Positions 8,028 through 18,209 of a DNA stretch of 64,000 bases are shown here, piece by piece; the stretch's first letter is position 1; each line of letters starts with the position of its first letter. Below the pieces are notes generated by a model that worked only from the letters and a program-made list of their open reading frames with translations, did no database searches and had not been told where the DNA came from. The position numbers and the translations under genes were made by a program. The stretch is from CAVSLM01 sp963728895 (lineage in GTDB: Bacteria; Pseudomonadota; Gammaproteobacteria; JBBQDK01): the NCBI GenBank assembly GCA_963728895.1, contig CAVSLM010000001.1:930001-994000 (forward strand), in the 5' to 3' direction.

Positions 8028-9614
8028 ATGTCGGTTGGTACTGAGCAGGGTACGCATCCTGACGCGAAGGGCCTGAAGATCCTGCGGTTGCTGGAGCCGC
8101 TTTGCCACACGGGCGGCGGCGATGCCCTGTACGGGCAGATCCGGTTGCTGATTCATGAGAGCAATGCAGCCCACGGACGGACCGAACAGGCCTATGCTTC
8201 CCTGCTGTCCGTCCTGATTTCCACACTCCTGGAAGGTCTTTCGTCGGACTCGCCGCTTCGTTTGCAGCTGCAGCTGCTGAAGTTCCGCCTGCAGCCCCCG
8301 CTGGCACCGGACGAACTGCAAATCCTGGAGCGGTATGTTGCAGAACACGCCCGTGCCACGAGTCAGGACGGCGAAGCCCTGACCCCGGCGCTCGAAGAGG
8401 TCTTCGCGCCGCTTTTTCAGGCCTTCGGCATCGAACTGGAGCCGAAGCCCGCAACGCCACGGCCGGTCAGACCCCCAGTGGGCGGTGCTGGCTATTTCCC
8501 CTCTCCCGTCGTCTCGCCGCATGCGCCGATCGGTGTCGCACAGGTGCCTGGAGGTACGGATCCGGGGCCTGCCGCAACCGGGCAGGGCACCGGGGGCGAG
8601 GCGCTGCAGCTCCATGCCGAGGAGCCGGATACGGCTGGAGCTGCGGCGGGGACGCTGATGCACGGCGGGGATGCTGCGCCAGAGCAGGAGGTCGCCCCGT
8701 CCGATGCGCCTGCGGAAAGCGCATTCCGCGGCCACCTCGAGGCGGCGCGCCAGGACATCCGCAAGCTGCAGGCCTCCCTGGGCCAACAGGTGCTCGAGAC
8801 CATTTCCCAGAACCAGGAGTTCGGGGTGTTGCTCGAGGTGGTACTCGGGGAGCTGCGCCAGACGGCCGACCTGCACGACGTCGACCGGCTACGCGATGCG
8901 TTGACCTCGGAGGTGTCCAAGCTCCTGGACGGGCACAATCAGCTTGCGGACAAGCTCGATAGCACCCATCGGTACTTGCAGGTGGTGGAGTCGGATAGCC
9001 GTCAGCTCAACGACGAGCTCACCCGCGTGCGGCTGCTCAGCCTTACCGACGAGCTCACGGGGCTGCCGAATCGGCGTGCCTTTCTGCGGCGTCTCGAAGA
9101 CGAGGTCGGACGCGTACAGCGCTACGGCCTGCCGCTGTCTCTATCAATCATGGACCTCGACCGCTTCAAGGAGATCAACGACAAGTTCGGTCATCCCGCG
9201 GGCGACGAGGTGTTGCGCTGCTACTCCAAGAACATTTTGTCCATCTTCCGGCATCACGATCTCGTCGCGCGTTACGGCGGCGAGGAATTCGCCGTGCTGT
9301 TGCCGAATACCGACAAGGATGGTGCGCTGCGCGCACTCGCAAAAGTGAAGAAGCGTTCGCGCGAGACGCGCTGGCAATGCAACGGCACCGTGCGCCATGT
9401 TCCTTCGTTCTCCGCCGGTCTTGCCCTGTACAAGCCCGGCGAAACCCCCGGAGCCTTCATCGAACGTGCGGACAATGCGCTGTATCGCGCCAAGCGCCTG
9501 GGTCGCGATCGCGTCGAGCTCGATCTTACCTACACGCCCGAGGTCGGTGACGAGCCGGCACGCATGCGCGGCGAGGCGCTTGCGCGCGTCGGTGTGCACG
9601 AGCGCGAAGCCTGA
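8028..9614 (+). CDS. GGDEF diguanylate cyclase
   Basis: A 528-residue cytoplasmic protein. The N-terminal region (about 1-140) is helical and unassigned; a proline/alanine-rich linker runs to about 230; a coiled coil leads into the GGDEF domain at about 345. The active site reads RYGGEEF, and RHHD exactly five residues upstream is the inhibitory RxxD site, so it should make c-di-GMP from GTP and be feedback-inhibited. No membrane segment is visible, so the signal is cytoplasmic and probably read by the N-terminal region. The ATG at 8028 follows GAGGAAGG. It stands alone between an HDOD gene and thioredoxin. Confidence 0.9.
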   Translation: MSVGTEQGTHPDAKGLKILRLLEPLCHTGGGDALYGQIRLLIHESNAAHGRTEQAYASLLSVLISTLLEGLSSDSPLRLQLQLLKFRLQPPLAPDELQILERYVAEHARATSQDGEALTPALEEVFAPLFQAFGIELEPKPATPRPVRPPVGGAGYFPSPVVSPHAPIGVAQVPGGTDPGPAATGQGTGGEALQLHAEEPDTAGAAAGTLMHGGDAAPEQEVAPSDAPAESAFRGHLEAARQDIRKLQASLGQQVLETISQNQEFGVLLEVVLGELRQTADLHDVDRLRDALTSEVSKLLDGHNQLADKLDSTHRYLQVVESDSRQLNDELTRVRLLSLTDELTGLPNRRAFLRRLEDEVGRVQRYGLPLSLSIMDLDRFKEINDKFGHPAGDEVLRCYSKNILSIFRHHDLVARYGGEEFAVLLPNTDKDGALRALAKVKKRSRETRWQCNGTVRHVPSFSAGLALYKPGETPGAFIERADNALYRAKRLGRDRVELDLTYTPEVGDEPARMRGEALARVGVHEREA

Positions 9615-9652
9615 TCGCAGTTGCCGCGTTTCAACTCTCCCGTCGATGCCGC

Positions 9653-9658
9653 TATACT
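9653..9658 (+). promoter_or_regulatory. Candidate -10 element (TATACT) upstream of thioredoxin
   Basis: TATACT lies 50 bp before the thioredoxin start, in the gap after the diguanylate cyclase. The best -35 partner (TTTCAA at 9629-9634, 18 bp spacer) is poor. Confidence 0.35.
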
Positions 9659-9708
9659 GGCGCGCTTACGGTCTTTCGACATCCCTGTGGTGTCCGTGGG
9701 AGGCGAAT

Positions 9709-10092
9709 GTGGCTACTCTTGAGCTCAACAAGGAGAATTTCGAATCGACGGTGACGGGCAATGACATGGTCATCATCGATTTCTGGGCGCCTTGGTGCGG
9801 CCCATGCCGCTCCTTCGCACCGATCTACGAGCAGGCATCGGAAAAGCACTCCGATGTGGTGTTCGCCAAGGTCAACACCGAGGAGCAGACCGAACTGGCG
9901 GCGCACTTCCAGATCCGCTCCATACCGACGCTGATGATCTTTCGCGAGAAAGTCATCATCTTCTCGCAGCCGGGGATGCTCCCCGCAGGCGTCTTCGAGG
10001 ATCTCATCGGCAAGGCGAAAGCCCTCGACATGCAAAAGGTGCACGAAGAGGTTGCCAAGCAGCAGGCGGTGGCGAAAGACGCCCAGTCCTGA
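9709..10092 (+). CDS. Thioredoxin
   Basis: A 127-residue thioredoxin fold protein with active site WCGPC (Cys30 and Cys33) and cis-proline in RSIPTLMIF. No signal peptide, so it reduces disulfides in the cytoplasm. I chose GTG 9709 because it follows GGGAGGCGA and gives the standard N-terminus VATLELNKENFES; the frame upstream is the tail of the cyclase region in another frame. A C-terminal extension of about 20 charged residues beyond the usual fold is present. It lacks the zinc-finger of thioredoxin 2. Convergent with lon. Confidence 0.9.
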   Translation: MATLELNKENFESTVTGNDMVIIDFWAPWCGPCRSFAPIYEQASEKHSDVVFAKVNTEEQTELAAHFQIRSIPTLMIFREKVIIFSQPGMLPAGVFEDLIGKAKALDMQKVHEEVAKQQAVAKDAQS

Positions 10093-10154
10093 GCCGGCGG
10101 CGCACCCGTCGCCGGAGCGGCCGGTGCGCGGCTGCATGACGCGACCGGCGGCGC

Positions 10155-12626
10155 CTACCGTTGCCCCCCCGCTCCTCTGCGGCGCGTGGCTTTTTTTGCT
10201 GTGCCCGCAGCATGCCCTGAAGCTGCGTCGTCGAACACCAGGTCCACCACCTTGCGGAAATGACCGGCGAAGTGTGCGGTCATGCCGGCGCGGATGTGTT
10301 CAGGGAGTTTCTCGTAGTCCGAGCGATTGGCCTCCGGCAGGATCAGCTCGAAGACCCGGTTTCTGCGTGCTGCGATCACCTTCTCACGGATACCGCCCAC
10401 CGGCAGGACGTGGCCGGTCAGCGTGAGCTCACCGGTCATCGCGAGAGGCCTCCGGATGCGTTCCCGGCGAGCCAGGGAGAGCAGGGCAGTCGCCATGGTG
10501 ATGCCCGCGCTCGGACCGTCCTTGGGCGTGGCTCCTTCGGGTACGTGCAAGTGCACGAAAGCGGCGTCGAAGAACGACGGGTGGCCGCGGAACGAGCCCA
10601 GGTTGGCAGCTACGTAGCTGTAGGCGATTTCCGCCGACTCGCGCATCACCTCTCCCAGATGCCCAGTGAGCTTGAATCCGCGATGCTTGCTGTGGATCAG
10701 TGCGGCCTCGACGTTGAGCGTGGCGCCGCCCATGGTGGTCCAGGCGAGCCCGGTGGCGATGCCGAGGCCGGTCAGCGGACGCTCACGTTGAAACATGGGT
10801 TTTCCAAGACATTCCTGCAAATCACGCACACCGATGCGCACCACTCCGCGATGACCCTTGACGATGCGCACGGCGATCTTTCGCATGATGGTCGCCAGGC
10901 GTTTTTCCAGCCCGCGTACGCCCGCTTCCCGCGCGTAGTTTTCGATGAGCTCGCGCAAGGCGCTGTCGGTGATTTTGATGCGCGCGGGCTTGATGCCGGC
11001 TTTCGCGAGTTGTTTCGGCCACAAATGGTGGCGTGCGATCTGCAGTTTCTCCGCACTGATATATCCCGAGAGCCGGATGACCTCCATGCGATCCAGCAGC
11101 GCACCCGGAATGGTGTCGAGCTGATTTGCGGTGCAGATGAACAACACTTTGGAAAGATCGAAACGCACGTCCAGGTAGTTGTCGAGAAAATCGCTGTTCT
11201 GCTCGGGATCGAGCACCTCGAGCAGGGCGGACGCCGGATCGCCCTGGTAGGAAGCGCCAACCTTGTCGATTTCATCGAGCATGATGACCGGATTGGCGAC
11301 TGCGGCCTCGCGCAGCGCGTGAACGAATTTTCCGGGCATTGCCCCGATGTAGGTGCGCCGATGCCCTTTGATTTCCGCCTCGTCGCGCATGCCGCCGAGA
11401 CTGAAACGATAGAAGCGGCGGTCGAGGCACGCCGCGATGCCCCGGCCAATCGACGTCTTACCCACCCCGGGCGGTCCGACCAGCAGCAGGATCGAGCCTG
11501 CTACTTCGCCGCGCAGCTTGCCGACGGCGAGGAATTCCCGGATGCGCTGTTTGACGTCTTCCAGACCGTCGTGATCGCGATCCAGGATTTCCCGCGCACG
11601 GTCCAGATCCAGGCTGTCCTGGGAGTATTTCCCCCATGGCAGTGCGGTCAGCCAGTCCAGATAATTGCGCGTAACCGCATACTCGGGTGATCCCGATTCG
11701 AGGACGGAGAGTTTCTGCAATTCATCTTCGACGCGCGCGGCAGCACGCTCGGGCAGCTCCAGGGATGCGATGCGTTCGCGAAACCGCTCGAGATCGGCCG
11801 TGCGGTCGTCCTTGGCGAGGCCGAGCTCCTTCTGAATCTCCCTGAGCTGCTCGCGCAGGAAGAACCGGCGCTGCTGCTCGGTCATTTTATCCTCGACCTT
11901 CTGGCGAATGGTGGTCTGAAGCTTGGCCACCTCCAGCTCCTTCTTGATCAGCACCAGAACCTTTTCCATGCGCCGCAGTACCGGGACTGTGCCGAGGACG
12001 TCCTGCAGCTGTTCGCGCGACGCCGTGGTCAGACTGGCCGCGAAATCGGTGAGCGGCGACGGGTCGTTGGGATTGAAGCGATTGAGGAAAAACTTCAGCT
12101 CTTCACTGTATAGCGGATTGAGCGGGATCAGTTCCTTGATGGTGTTGATGATGGCGATGGCATAGGCCTTGAGTTCGTCCCGGTCCTCTACGCGAGGCTC
12201 GTGCGGATAGGATACGCGGGCCAGAAACGGCGGTTTGGTGGAAAGCCATTCGGTGATGCGAAAACGGCGCAGTCCCTCGGCGATGAACTGGATTTTGCCG
12301 GAAGCACGCATGGGATGGTGCATGCGGGCGACGCTGCCGATGTCGAAAAAATCCTCAACCGTGGCATGGTCTTCATCGGAAGTCCTGACCAGGATCAGAC
12401 CCACCATTTGGTGAGGTGTGCTGCCCACCTCCTTGATGGTATCGAACCAGGGATGCTCGCTTACCAGCACCGTGAGCGTCTGGGCGGGAAAAAACGGCCG
12501 TTCCGAAAGCGGGATCAGATGCAGCGTCTGCGGAACCATGTCGGCAGCGACCGTCAGCTGCGCGGCGCCTTCGGTGCGTTCCTCGAACTCCAGGGATTCA
12601 GCCTCCACAGGGTCTGGTGCCGACAT
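10155..12626 (-). CDS. lon: ATP-dependent Lon protease (LonA type)
   Basis: An 823-residue protease with the N-terminal LON substrate-binding domain (about 20-220), coiled coil, AAA+ module with GPPGVGKTS and VIMLDEIDKV, and a C-terminal peptidase domain whose catalytic Ser lies in PKDGPSAGITMATAL and the catalytic Lys in GGIREKVIAA. Lon degrades damaged and short-lived regulatory proteins. I place the start at ATG 12626, preceded by AAGGGT; a further 37 codons are open upstream but do not resemble the family. A basic tail (KKATRRRGAGG) follows the protease domain. It is unlinked to clpX or hupB here, so it may be a secondary Lon copy. Confidence 0.93.
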   Translation of the reverse strand: MSAPDPVEAESLEFEERTEGAAQLTVAADMVPQTLHLIPLSERPFFPAQTLTVLVSEHPWFDTIKEVGSTPHQMVGLILVRTSDEDHATVEDFFDIGSVARMHHPMRASGKIQFIAEGLRRFRITEWLSTKPPFLARVSYPHEPRVEDRDELKAYAIAIINTIKELIPLNPLYSEELKFFLNRFNPNDPSPLTDFAASLTTASREQLQDVLGTVPVLRRMEKVLVLIKKELEVAKLQTTIRQKVEDKMTEQQRRFFLREQLREIQKELGLAKDDRTADLERFRERIASLELPERAAARVEDELQKLSVLESGSPEYAVTRNYLDWLTALPWGKYSQDSLDLDRAREILDRDHDGLEDVKQRIREFLAVGKLRGEVAGSILLLVGPPGVGKTSIGRGIAACLDRRFYRFSLGGMRDEAEIKGHRRTYIGAMPGKFVHALREAAVANPVIMLDEIDKVGASYQGDPASALLEVLDPEQNSDFLDNYLDVRFDLSKVLFICTANQLDTIPGALLDRMEVIRLSGYISAEKLQIARHHLWPKQLAKAGIKPARIKITDSALRELIENYAREAGVRGLEKRLATIMRKIAVRIVKGHRGVVRIGVRDLQECLGKPMFQRERPLTGLGIATGLAWTTMGGATLNVEAALIHSKHRGFKLTGHLGEVMRESAEIAYSYVAANLGSFRGHPSFFDAAFVHLHVPEGATPKDGPSAGITMATALLSLARRERIRRPLAMTGELTLTGHVLPVGGIREKVIAARRNRVFELILPEANRSDYEKLPEHIRAGMTAHFAGHFRKVVDLVFDDAASGHAAGTAKKATRRRGAGGQR

Positions 12627-12779
12627 GGATCGAGTACCCTTGCTTGTCTGAGTGACCGGTAAACCGACGCGGCGGTGCCGCATTCGATGTCCCGATAAGG
12701 TATAAGGAATCGCCGGGGTCAACAAGGCGCAAGTCAAACTGCGGGAGGGAGCCTGAGCAGGGATGCCGACCTGCGTCGC

Positions 12780-13201
12780 TCAGACGTCCACCACACACTG
12801 CGCGACCCAGACATCGGGCGCAGCCTGGCGCACCATCAGCTCGGTGTACGTGGCGCCCTTCACTTCGACGGCAGGCTGATGGCGCAGACGTCGACGGGTT
12901 CTCCGAGCAAATGCCCGGTCAGCTGCCGCCCGGTGATCTGCACGTGAAAGGCCCCGAACAACATGCCGTTCACGGACATCTCGTACACGATCGCATTCAG
13001 CCAGTCTGCGAGCAGTAGCTCGTCGTCGGGCGCCGTACATTGAACTTCGATCCGGTTTGTCGGAAGTATGCTTTCCGGACTTGCGATCACTGCGATCATC
13101 GCAATTGCGGCTTGCTCGAAAGCTTCTGCCAGGGTGGTGCCGATGCCGCGTACGCCGATGTCTGCGCCGTGCACGAAGTGCTCCCATCGGATCGAAGACA
13201 T
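12780..13201 (-). pseudogene. Archease, split by an apparent one-base deletion
   Basis: From ATG 13201 the frame reads an archease (MSSIRWEHFVHGADIGVRG, then LLLADWLNAIVYEM and LLGEPVDV) but then leaves the family at about 12885 and stops near 12860. The next frame continues exactly where the family would, RHQPAVEVKGATY, and ends AQCVVDV at 12780. Restoring one base near 12885 gives an intact protein of about 140 residues. Archease activates the RNA ligase RtcB in tRNA splicing or RNA repair; no rtcB is in the window. It may be a true pseudogene or a sequence error; four similar breaks follow within 6 kb. Confidence 0.75.
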
Positions 13202-13362
13202 GAGGCAAGACACTCCCGTTGTCGCGGTCATCCTGCACGGACATCGATTCGGCTCGATGCGAACAACGGATCCCCGCACTCGAAAATTCGCAATCGCAGA
13301 AAAATAAATGCATACAATGGCCAGATTGGTGACACATTCTGGCAACGAACCACGGTTATGCA

Positions 13363-13368
13363 TATAAT
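13363..13368 (+). promoter_or_regulatory. Consensus -10 (TATAAT) for the AT-hook protein gene
   Basis: TATAAT lies 32 bp upstream of the ATG at 13400. TGGCAA at 13340-13345 is a poor -35 at 17 bp. Its position argues against the in-frame ATGs further upstream as real starts. The spacer to the divergent archease gene is A+T-rich compared with its surroundings. Confidence 0.5.
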
Positions 13369-13399
13369 GCCCACAATCAACGGTGATGAGGAACATACA

Positions 13400-13867
13400 A
13401 TGCCAGCAACGACTGCCGTGCGAAAAAAGTCCTCCACAAAAAGCAATAGGACGAGCGCAACTTCTGCGTCGACGAAAAAGCGAGTGAAACGCGCACAGGC
13501 ACAGCCCGAGGATTCGACGGGTGCACCCATCAAGAAACGACGCGGCCGCCCGCCGCTGGCGAAGAAGAAAGGCAGCGCAAAAAAGGGACGCAAGCGCGCT
13601 TCACCGGCAATGCGACAGGCGCTGCGCAAGGAGCGTGCGGTGAAGGAACGCTGGCGCACCGCGGCGCGGGAGGCACGCAAGCAGCTTGCCGAGTTGCAGT
13701 CGGAGCACCGTACGGCTGAGAAGCGCGCGCGGGCCGAAGCGAAGATGACAGCGGAAAAGGAAAAGGCGCTTGCCGCATTTCTTGCGCGCTGGGAAAAGAA
13801 ATACGAAGCCAGGGTTGGAAAGAAAGTTGGCCGTAAGCGCGGAAGGCGGCGCCGGCAGGCGGCGTAG
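13400..13867 (+). CDS. Basic histone H1-like protein with an AT-hook motif
   Basis: A 155-residue, very Lys/Arg/Ala-rich protein. The core KKRRGRPPLAKKK is an AT-hook, which binds the minor groove of A+T-rich DNA. The C-terminal half (about 75-150) is a charged helix likely to form a coiled coil, ending RKRGRRRRQ. The ATG at 13400 follows GAGGA and a consensus -10. It resembles the AlgP/H1-like proteins of pseudomonads in composition, but there is no signature that proves orthology. A role in nucleoid structure or regulation is plausible. Confidence 0.75.
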   Translation: MPATTAVRKKSSTKSNRTSATSASTKKRVKRAQAQPEDSTGAPIKKRRGRPPLAKKKGSAKKGRKRASPAMRQALRKERAVKERWRTAAREARKQLAELQSEHRTAEKRARAEAKMTAEKEKALAAFLARWEKKYEARVGKKVGRKRGRRRRQAA

Positions 13868-14235
13868 TCGTCGCATGAGGACCGCCGGTGTTGAAGGCGC
13901 ATTCTTCGCGGAAACCTGGCGCGTTTGCTCGCGCCCGCAGCCGATTGTGGTGTCGGGCGCGCAGCCTCGACTGCGCTCGAGCCGGGGTGGTGCTGGATGC
14001 TCGTTCCGCCGCCGTGATTACGTATCCGCTGTGGAGTTAATGTAATCTCTTAAGAAAACTACGTGACTTGTCACCATTCCTGATGTAACATTCGTCACCC
14101 AGACAGGTACGACGATCTCGAGGCGAATCCGTTCGGACCCGGCCGTTCGGCAAGGTCTGGGCGGTACCCCGGTCCCCATCCAGTCGCGATGCAAGAAAGT
14201 CGAAGCCTGCATCCTCGCAGGTGTGGGAGGCGAAG
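13868..14235. other. Gene-free 368 bp leader of the surface protein gene, with a GTGAC palindrome
   Basis: No gene is visible. GTGAC-TT-GTCAC at 14063-14074 is a perfect inverted repeat, and a further GTCAC occurs at 14094, so a dimeric regulator could bind here. The stretch 14030-14100 is richer in A+T than its surroundings. No clear sigma-70 promoter could be assigned. A GGGAGG ribosome site at 14225-14230 precedes the ATG at 14236. Confidence 0.35.
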
Positions 14236-17200
14236 ATGACCACAGAGCTGCAACGCAGTCCTTTCCCCGGGAAACAGCTGGCAACATTGATTTCGGCGGC
14301 TGTCGTGGCCATGGGTGCACCGGCAGGCGCAGAGGCCGCGGCGCCCGTAAGCTTCGAGCCGCCCGTTGCGACGGCCGTCGGCACCGGTTCGGTTTTTCTG
14401 GTGCAGGGAGATCTCGACGGAGTAAACGGCACGGACGCCATATCCATCAATTCCGACGGCACGACCTATACCGTGCTGCTCAATGGCGGCGCGGGAGCGC
14501 TCGCGGCGAGTCCTTCGGTAGACTTGGGAACGACCCCCAATGGCGCCGCGATCGCCGATCTGAATGGAGACAATCATCCCGATCTTGTAATAGCCAATGC
14601 CAACGGCACGGTATCCGTGCTTGCGAACAATGGCAGCGCGGTTTTCAGCCCCTTTTCGGGATCGCCGATCGATATTACGGCGTCGGCAGGCGCAGGCGCG
14701 GAACCCTTGGCAGTCGCCATCGCCGATTTCAACAGCGACAACATCCCGGACCTGGCGATCGCCAATAATGTCACCAACAACGTCCAACTCCTGTTGGGCC
14801 ATGACGGGGGAGGTGGCATCGGTGACGGTACATTCACGACCGGCAACACCATCGGCGTCGGGGTCGAGCCGATGTCCATCGCGTCGGGCAACATCGATGG
14901 CGATGTCGGCGGACACATGGATCTCGCGGTGGCCAATTTCAGTGACAACACGGTGAGCGTGTTGCTGGGCGACGGGACTGGCGGCTTTTCCGGCGCGACC
15001 GGTTCCCCTTATGACGTCGTTGGTGATCCGGCTTCAAATCCGTTTTCGGTGCGGCTCGCGGATGTCAATTCGGACTCGCTGCTGGATTTCATCATTACCG
15101 ATTATCCCGCCGGGGGCGGGGCGACCAGCGCAGTCGAGGTGTATCAGCAGAGCGGTATCGACGGTAGCTTCGCTTCGGTATTCTCCGCGACGATCGCGCG
15201 GCGGCCGCACTCGGTGGCGGTCGGAGACCTCGATGGCGACGGCAACGTCGATCTGGTGGTTGCCAGCGACAACGGCGGCAACCCGGCGCAAGAGCGGTAC
15301 GCAGGGCTCACGGTATTTCTGGGAGACGGTGCCGGTGGTTTCGCCACTGGCGTGCAGTATCCGCTCTCGGGAACGCCGAAGTCTGTCTCCATCGTCGATC
15401 TCGACGGCGCAGGGCACGCCGACCTGCTGGTGACGAACTCCACTGAGAACACCGTTTCGACCCTGCTGAGCACGACGACCAATGCTGCTCCGGTCGCCTT
15501 GGACGACACGCTCACGGTCGGTGAAGACAGCGGCGACAACGCGGGCACGCTGGTGGCCACCGACGCCGACGGTGCGCTGCTCAATTTCAGCATCGTTGCC
15601 GACCCGACAAAGGGCACCGTGGCGATCAGCAACGCCGCGACCGGTGCATATGTCTACACGCCGAATGCCGATGCCAATGGCGCCGACAGCTTCACTTTCA
15701 AGGCCAACGACGGCACCGTGGATTCCAACGTCGCCACCATCGCGGTGACCATCACCCCGGCCAACGACCCACCGACCATCGGCGGCTCGCCCCTGACCAC
15801 CGTGGCCGAGGACACTGCGTACAGCTTCATGCCCACCGCGAATGATGTGGACGTCGGCGACGTGCTGACCTTCAGCATCACCAACAAACCGACTTGGGCG
15901 AGCTTCGACACCGGCACGGGTGCGTTGACCGGTACGCCGACCAACGCTGACGTCGGTACCACAATCGGTGTGGTGATCTCGGTGACGGACGGCAACTCGG
16001 CACCGGTTTCGCTGGCCCCCTTCAACCTGCAGGTGACCAACGTCAACGACCCGCCCACCATCGGCGGCAGCCCCGACCCAAGCGTTGCGCAAGGCGGGGC
16101 CTACAGCTTCACGCCGACGGCAAACGATGTGGACGTCGGTGACACGCTGACCTTCAGCATCACCAACAAACCGGGTTGGGCGAGCTTCGACACCGCCACC
16201 GGTGCACTGACCGGTATTCCCGGCAATTCGGACGTGGGAGACTACACGGGTATTGTAATCTCGGTCACGGACGGCAACTCGGCACCGGTCTCGCTGGCCG
16301 CCTTCGACGTGACGGTAACCAACGTCAATGATCCGCCGGCGATCAGTGGCACCCCCCCGACCACGGTGGCCGAGGACGCCGCCTACACTTTCACGCCGAC
16401 GGCAAGCGATGTGGACGTCGGTGACACGCTGACCTTCAGCATCACCAACAAACCGAGCTGGGCGAGCTTCGACACCGCCACCGGTGCGCTGACCGGGACA
16501 CCCACCAATGCGGATGTCGGCACCACCACGGGAATTGTGATCACCGCCACCGATACCTCGTTGGCGACTGCCTCACTGCCCGCGTTCGATCTGCAGGTGA
16601 CCAATGTCAACGACGTGCCGATCATCGGCGGCACGCCGACGACAACCGTTGCGCAGGACGCCCCTTACAGCTTTACGCCCACCGCGAGTGATGTGGACGT
16701 CGGCGATGTGCTGACCTTCAGCATTGCCAACAAACCGGGCTGGGCGAGCTTCGATACCTCCACCGGTGCGTTGACCGGCACGCCCGGCAACGCCGACGTA
16801 GGCAATTACGCGGGGATCGTAATTTCGGTCACGGACGGTAACTCCGCACCAGTTTCGCTGGCCGCGTTCGACCTCACGGTGACCAACGTCAACGACGCGC
16901 CGACCATCAACGGCACCCCGGCCACGGGCGTAGTGCAGGGCAATGCCTATAGCTTCACGCCTACGGCGAGCGACCCGGACCCCGGCGATACCCTGACCTT
17001 CAGCATCACCAACAAGCCCGGCTGGGCGACGTTCGACACGGGCACGGGCACGCTGAGCGGCACGCCCGGCAATGCCGATGTGGGAACGACCTCGGGCATC
17101 GTGATCGCTGTCACGGACGGCAATTCGGCACCGGTGTCACTCGCTTCCTTCGACCTCACGGTGACCAACAGCAACGATCCACCCACCATCTCCGGGTCCC

Positions 17201-18209
17201 CGGACACGACCGTGGCGGAGGGCGCAGCCTACAGCTTCACGCCCACCGGGAGCGATCCGGACGTCGGCGACACGCCTGACCTTCAGTATCACCAACCAGC
17301 CGGGCTGGGCGAGCTTCGATACCGCGACGGGTACCCTGGCGGGGACGCCGGCCGCGGGCGATGTCGGCACCACCACGGGCATCGTCATCGCAGTCAGCGA
17401 TGGCACGGCGAGCGCGTCGCTGCCGGCGTTCTCGCTCGAGGTCACGGCACTCGACAGCAACAGCGACGGCATCAGCGACGGTGAGTCGGTTACGCTGGGG
17501 CTCGATCCCGCATCGACGGACTCCGATGGAGACGGCACACCGGATGCTACCGAAGTGGGCGATCCTGCCCATCCCACCGACACCGACGGCGACGGTGTCA
17601 TCGACGCCCTGGAAGTTGGCACCGCTGCCGACGACAACACCGAGCTCGGCTTCCTGGTTCCCTCATCGACGGCGTCGGCCCTGGGTCTGCCCGGCCTGTC
17701 CGGACAGCCAGTGATCATTTCCGCAGGCGGTGCCCAGATCACGTCGACTGCAGCCAGCGGCTTGCCGCTGTCGGCGGAGTCGGACTACCCCGCGGACCCG
17801 GGGTACGATTACCCGCTGGGCATCTACGGGTTTTCGGTCGCGGCGCCTGCCGGAACCGCTACCGTGACCATACGGTTCCCGGCCGGTACGATCTTCCCGA
17901 GCAATGTCGCGGTGCGCAAGGTGGACAGCCGGTGGCACGTGGCGCACCTTCGGCGATGCGGTGATCGATCGCGCCGACGCCACGGTGACGCTTACGCTGT
18001 CGGATAACGACGGCACCTTCGACCTCGACTCCACCCCGGGTGTGATCCGGGACCCGGTGGGTGTGGGCGCCACGGTGACCACAGGAGGGGGCGGCGGGTG
18101 TACCGTCAATCCCAATGCCCGCGCCGGTGAGATCGACCCCACGTTGCTGCTGCTGGCAGGAGGCTCCTGGTTGTACTTGCGGCGCCGCCGTCGGCGGCAT
18201 GTGGTCTGA
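14236..18209 (+). pseudogene. Large repeat-rich secreted protein with JDVT-CTERM-like tail; two apparent frame breaks
   Basis: The N-terminus has a signal peptide (hydrophobic ATLISAAVVAMG, cleavage likely after AGAEA). Then come FG-GAP/VCBS-type repeats (about residues 40-410, with several DxDxDG-like loops such as DLDGDGNVDL), one tandem-95/cadherin-like domain, six putative-Ig repeats of about 95 residues, calcium-binding thrombospondin type 3 repeats (DSDGDGTPD, DTDGDGVID), a region resembling the choice-of-anchor-U domain and a tail CTVNPNARAGEIDPTLLLL plus a basic cluster, like JDVT-CTERM sorting signals. The frame breaks at 17275 (one extra C; the short frame stops at 17484) and again at 17929 (one extra C). 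Corrected, it is about 1,320 residues. It overlaps the start of the protease gene. Probably a surface adhesin. Confidence 0.8.
15772..17440 (+). repeat. Six tandem putative-Ig (He_PIG-like) repeats of about 285 bp
   Basis: Each unit encodes about 95 residues: a PP-or-AP-TIxGxP opening, a YSFTPTAxDxDxGDxLTF core, TNKPxWASFDTxTGALTGTP, then DVGxxxGIVISVTDG. Units begin near 15772, 16057, 16336, 16615, 16897 and 17182. They remain highly similar at DNA level, so slippage or recombination could change copy number and assembly could err here; the last unit contains the first frame break. Confidence 0.85.

Noticed and set aside
12627..12778. Heat-shock (sigma-32) promoter for lon
   Set aside because: A TTGACC lies at 12717-12722 on the minus strand, but neither a sigma-32 nor a sigma-70 -10 element fits at correct spacing.
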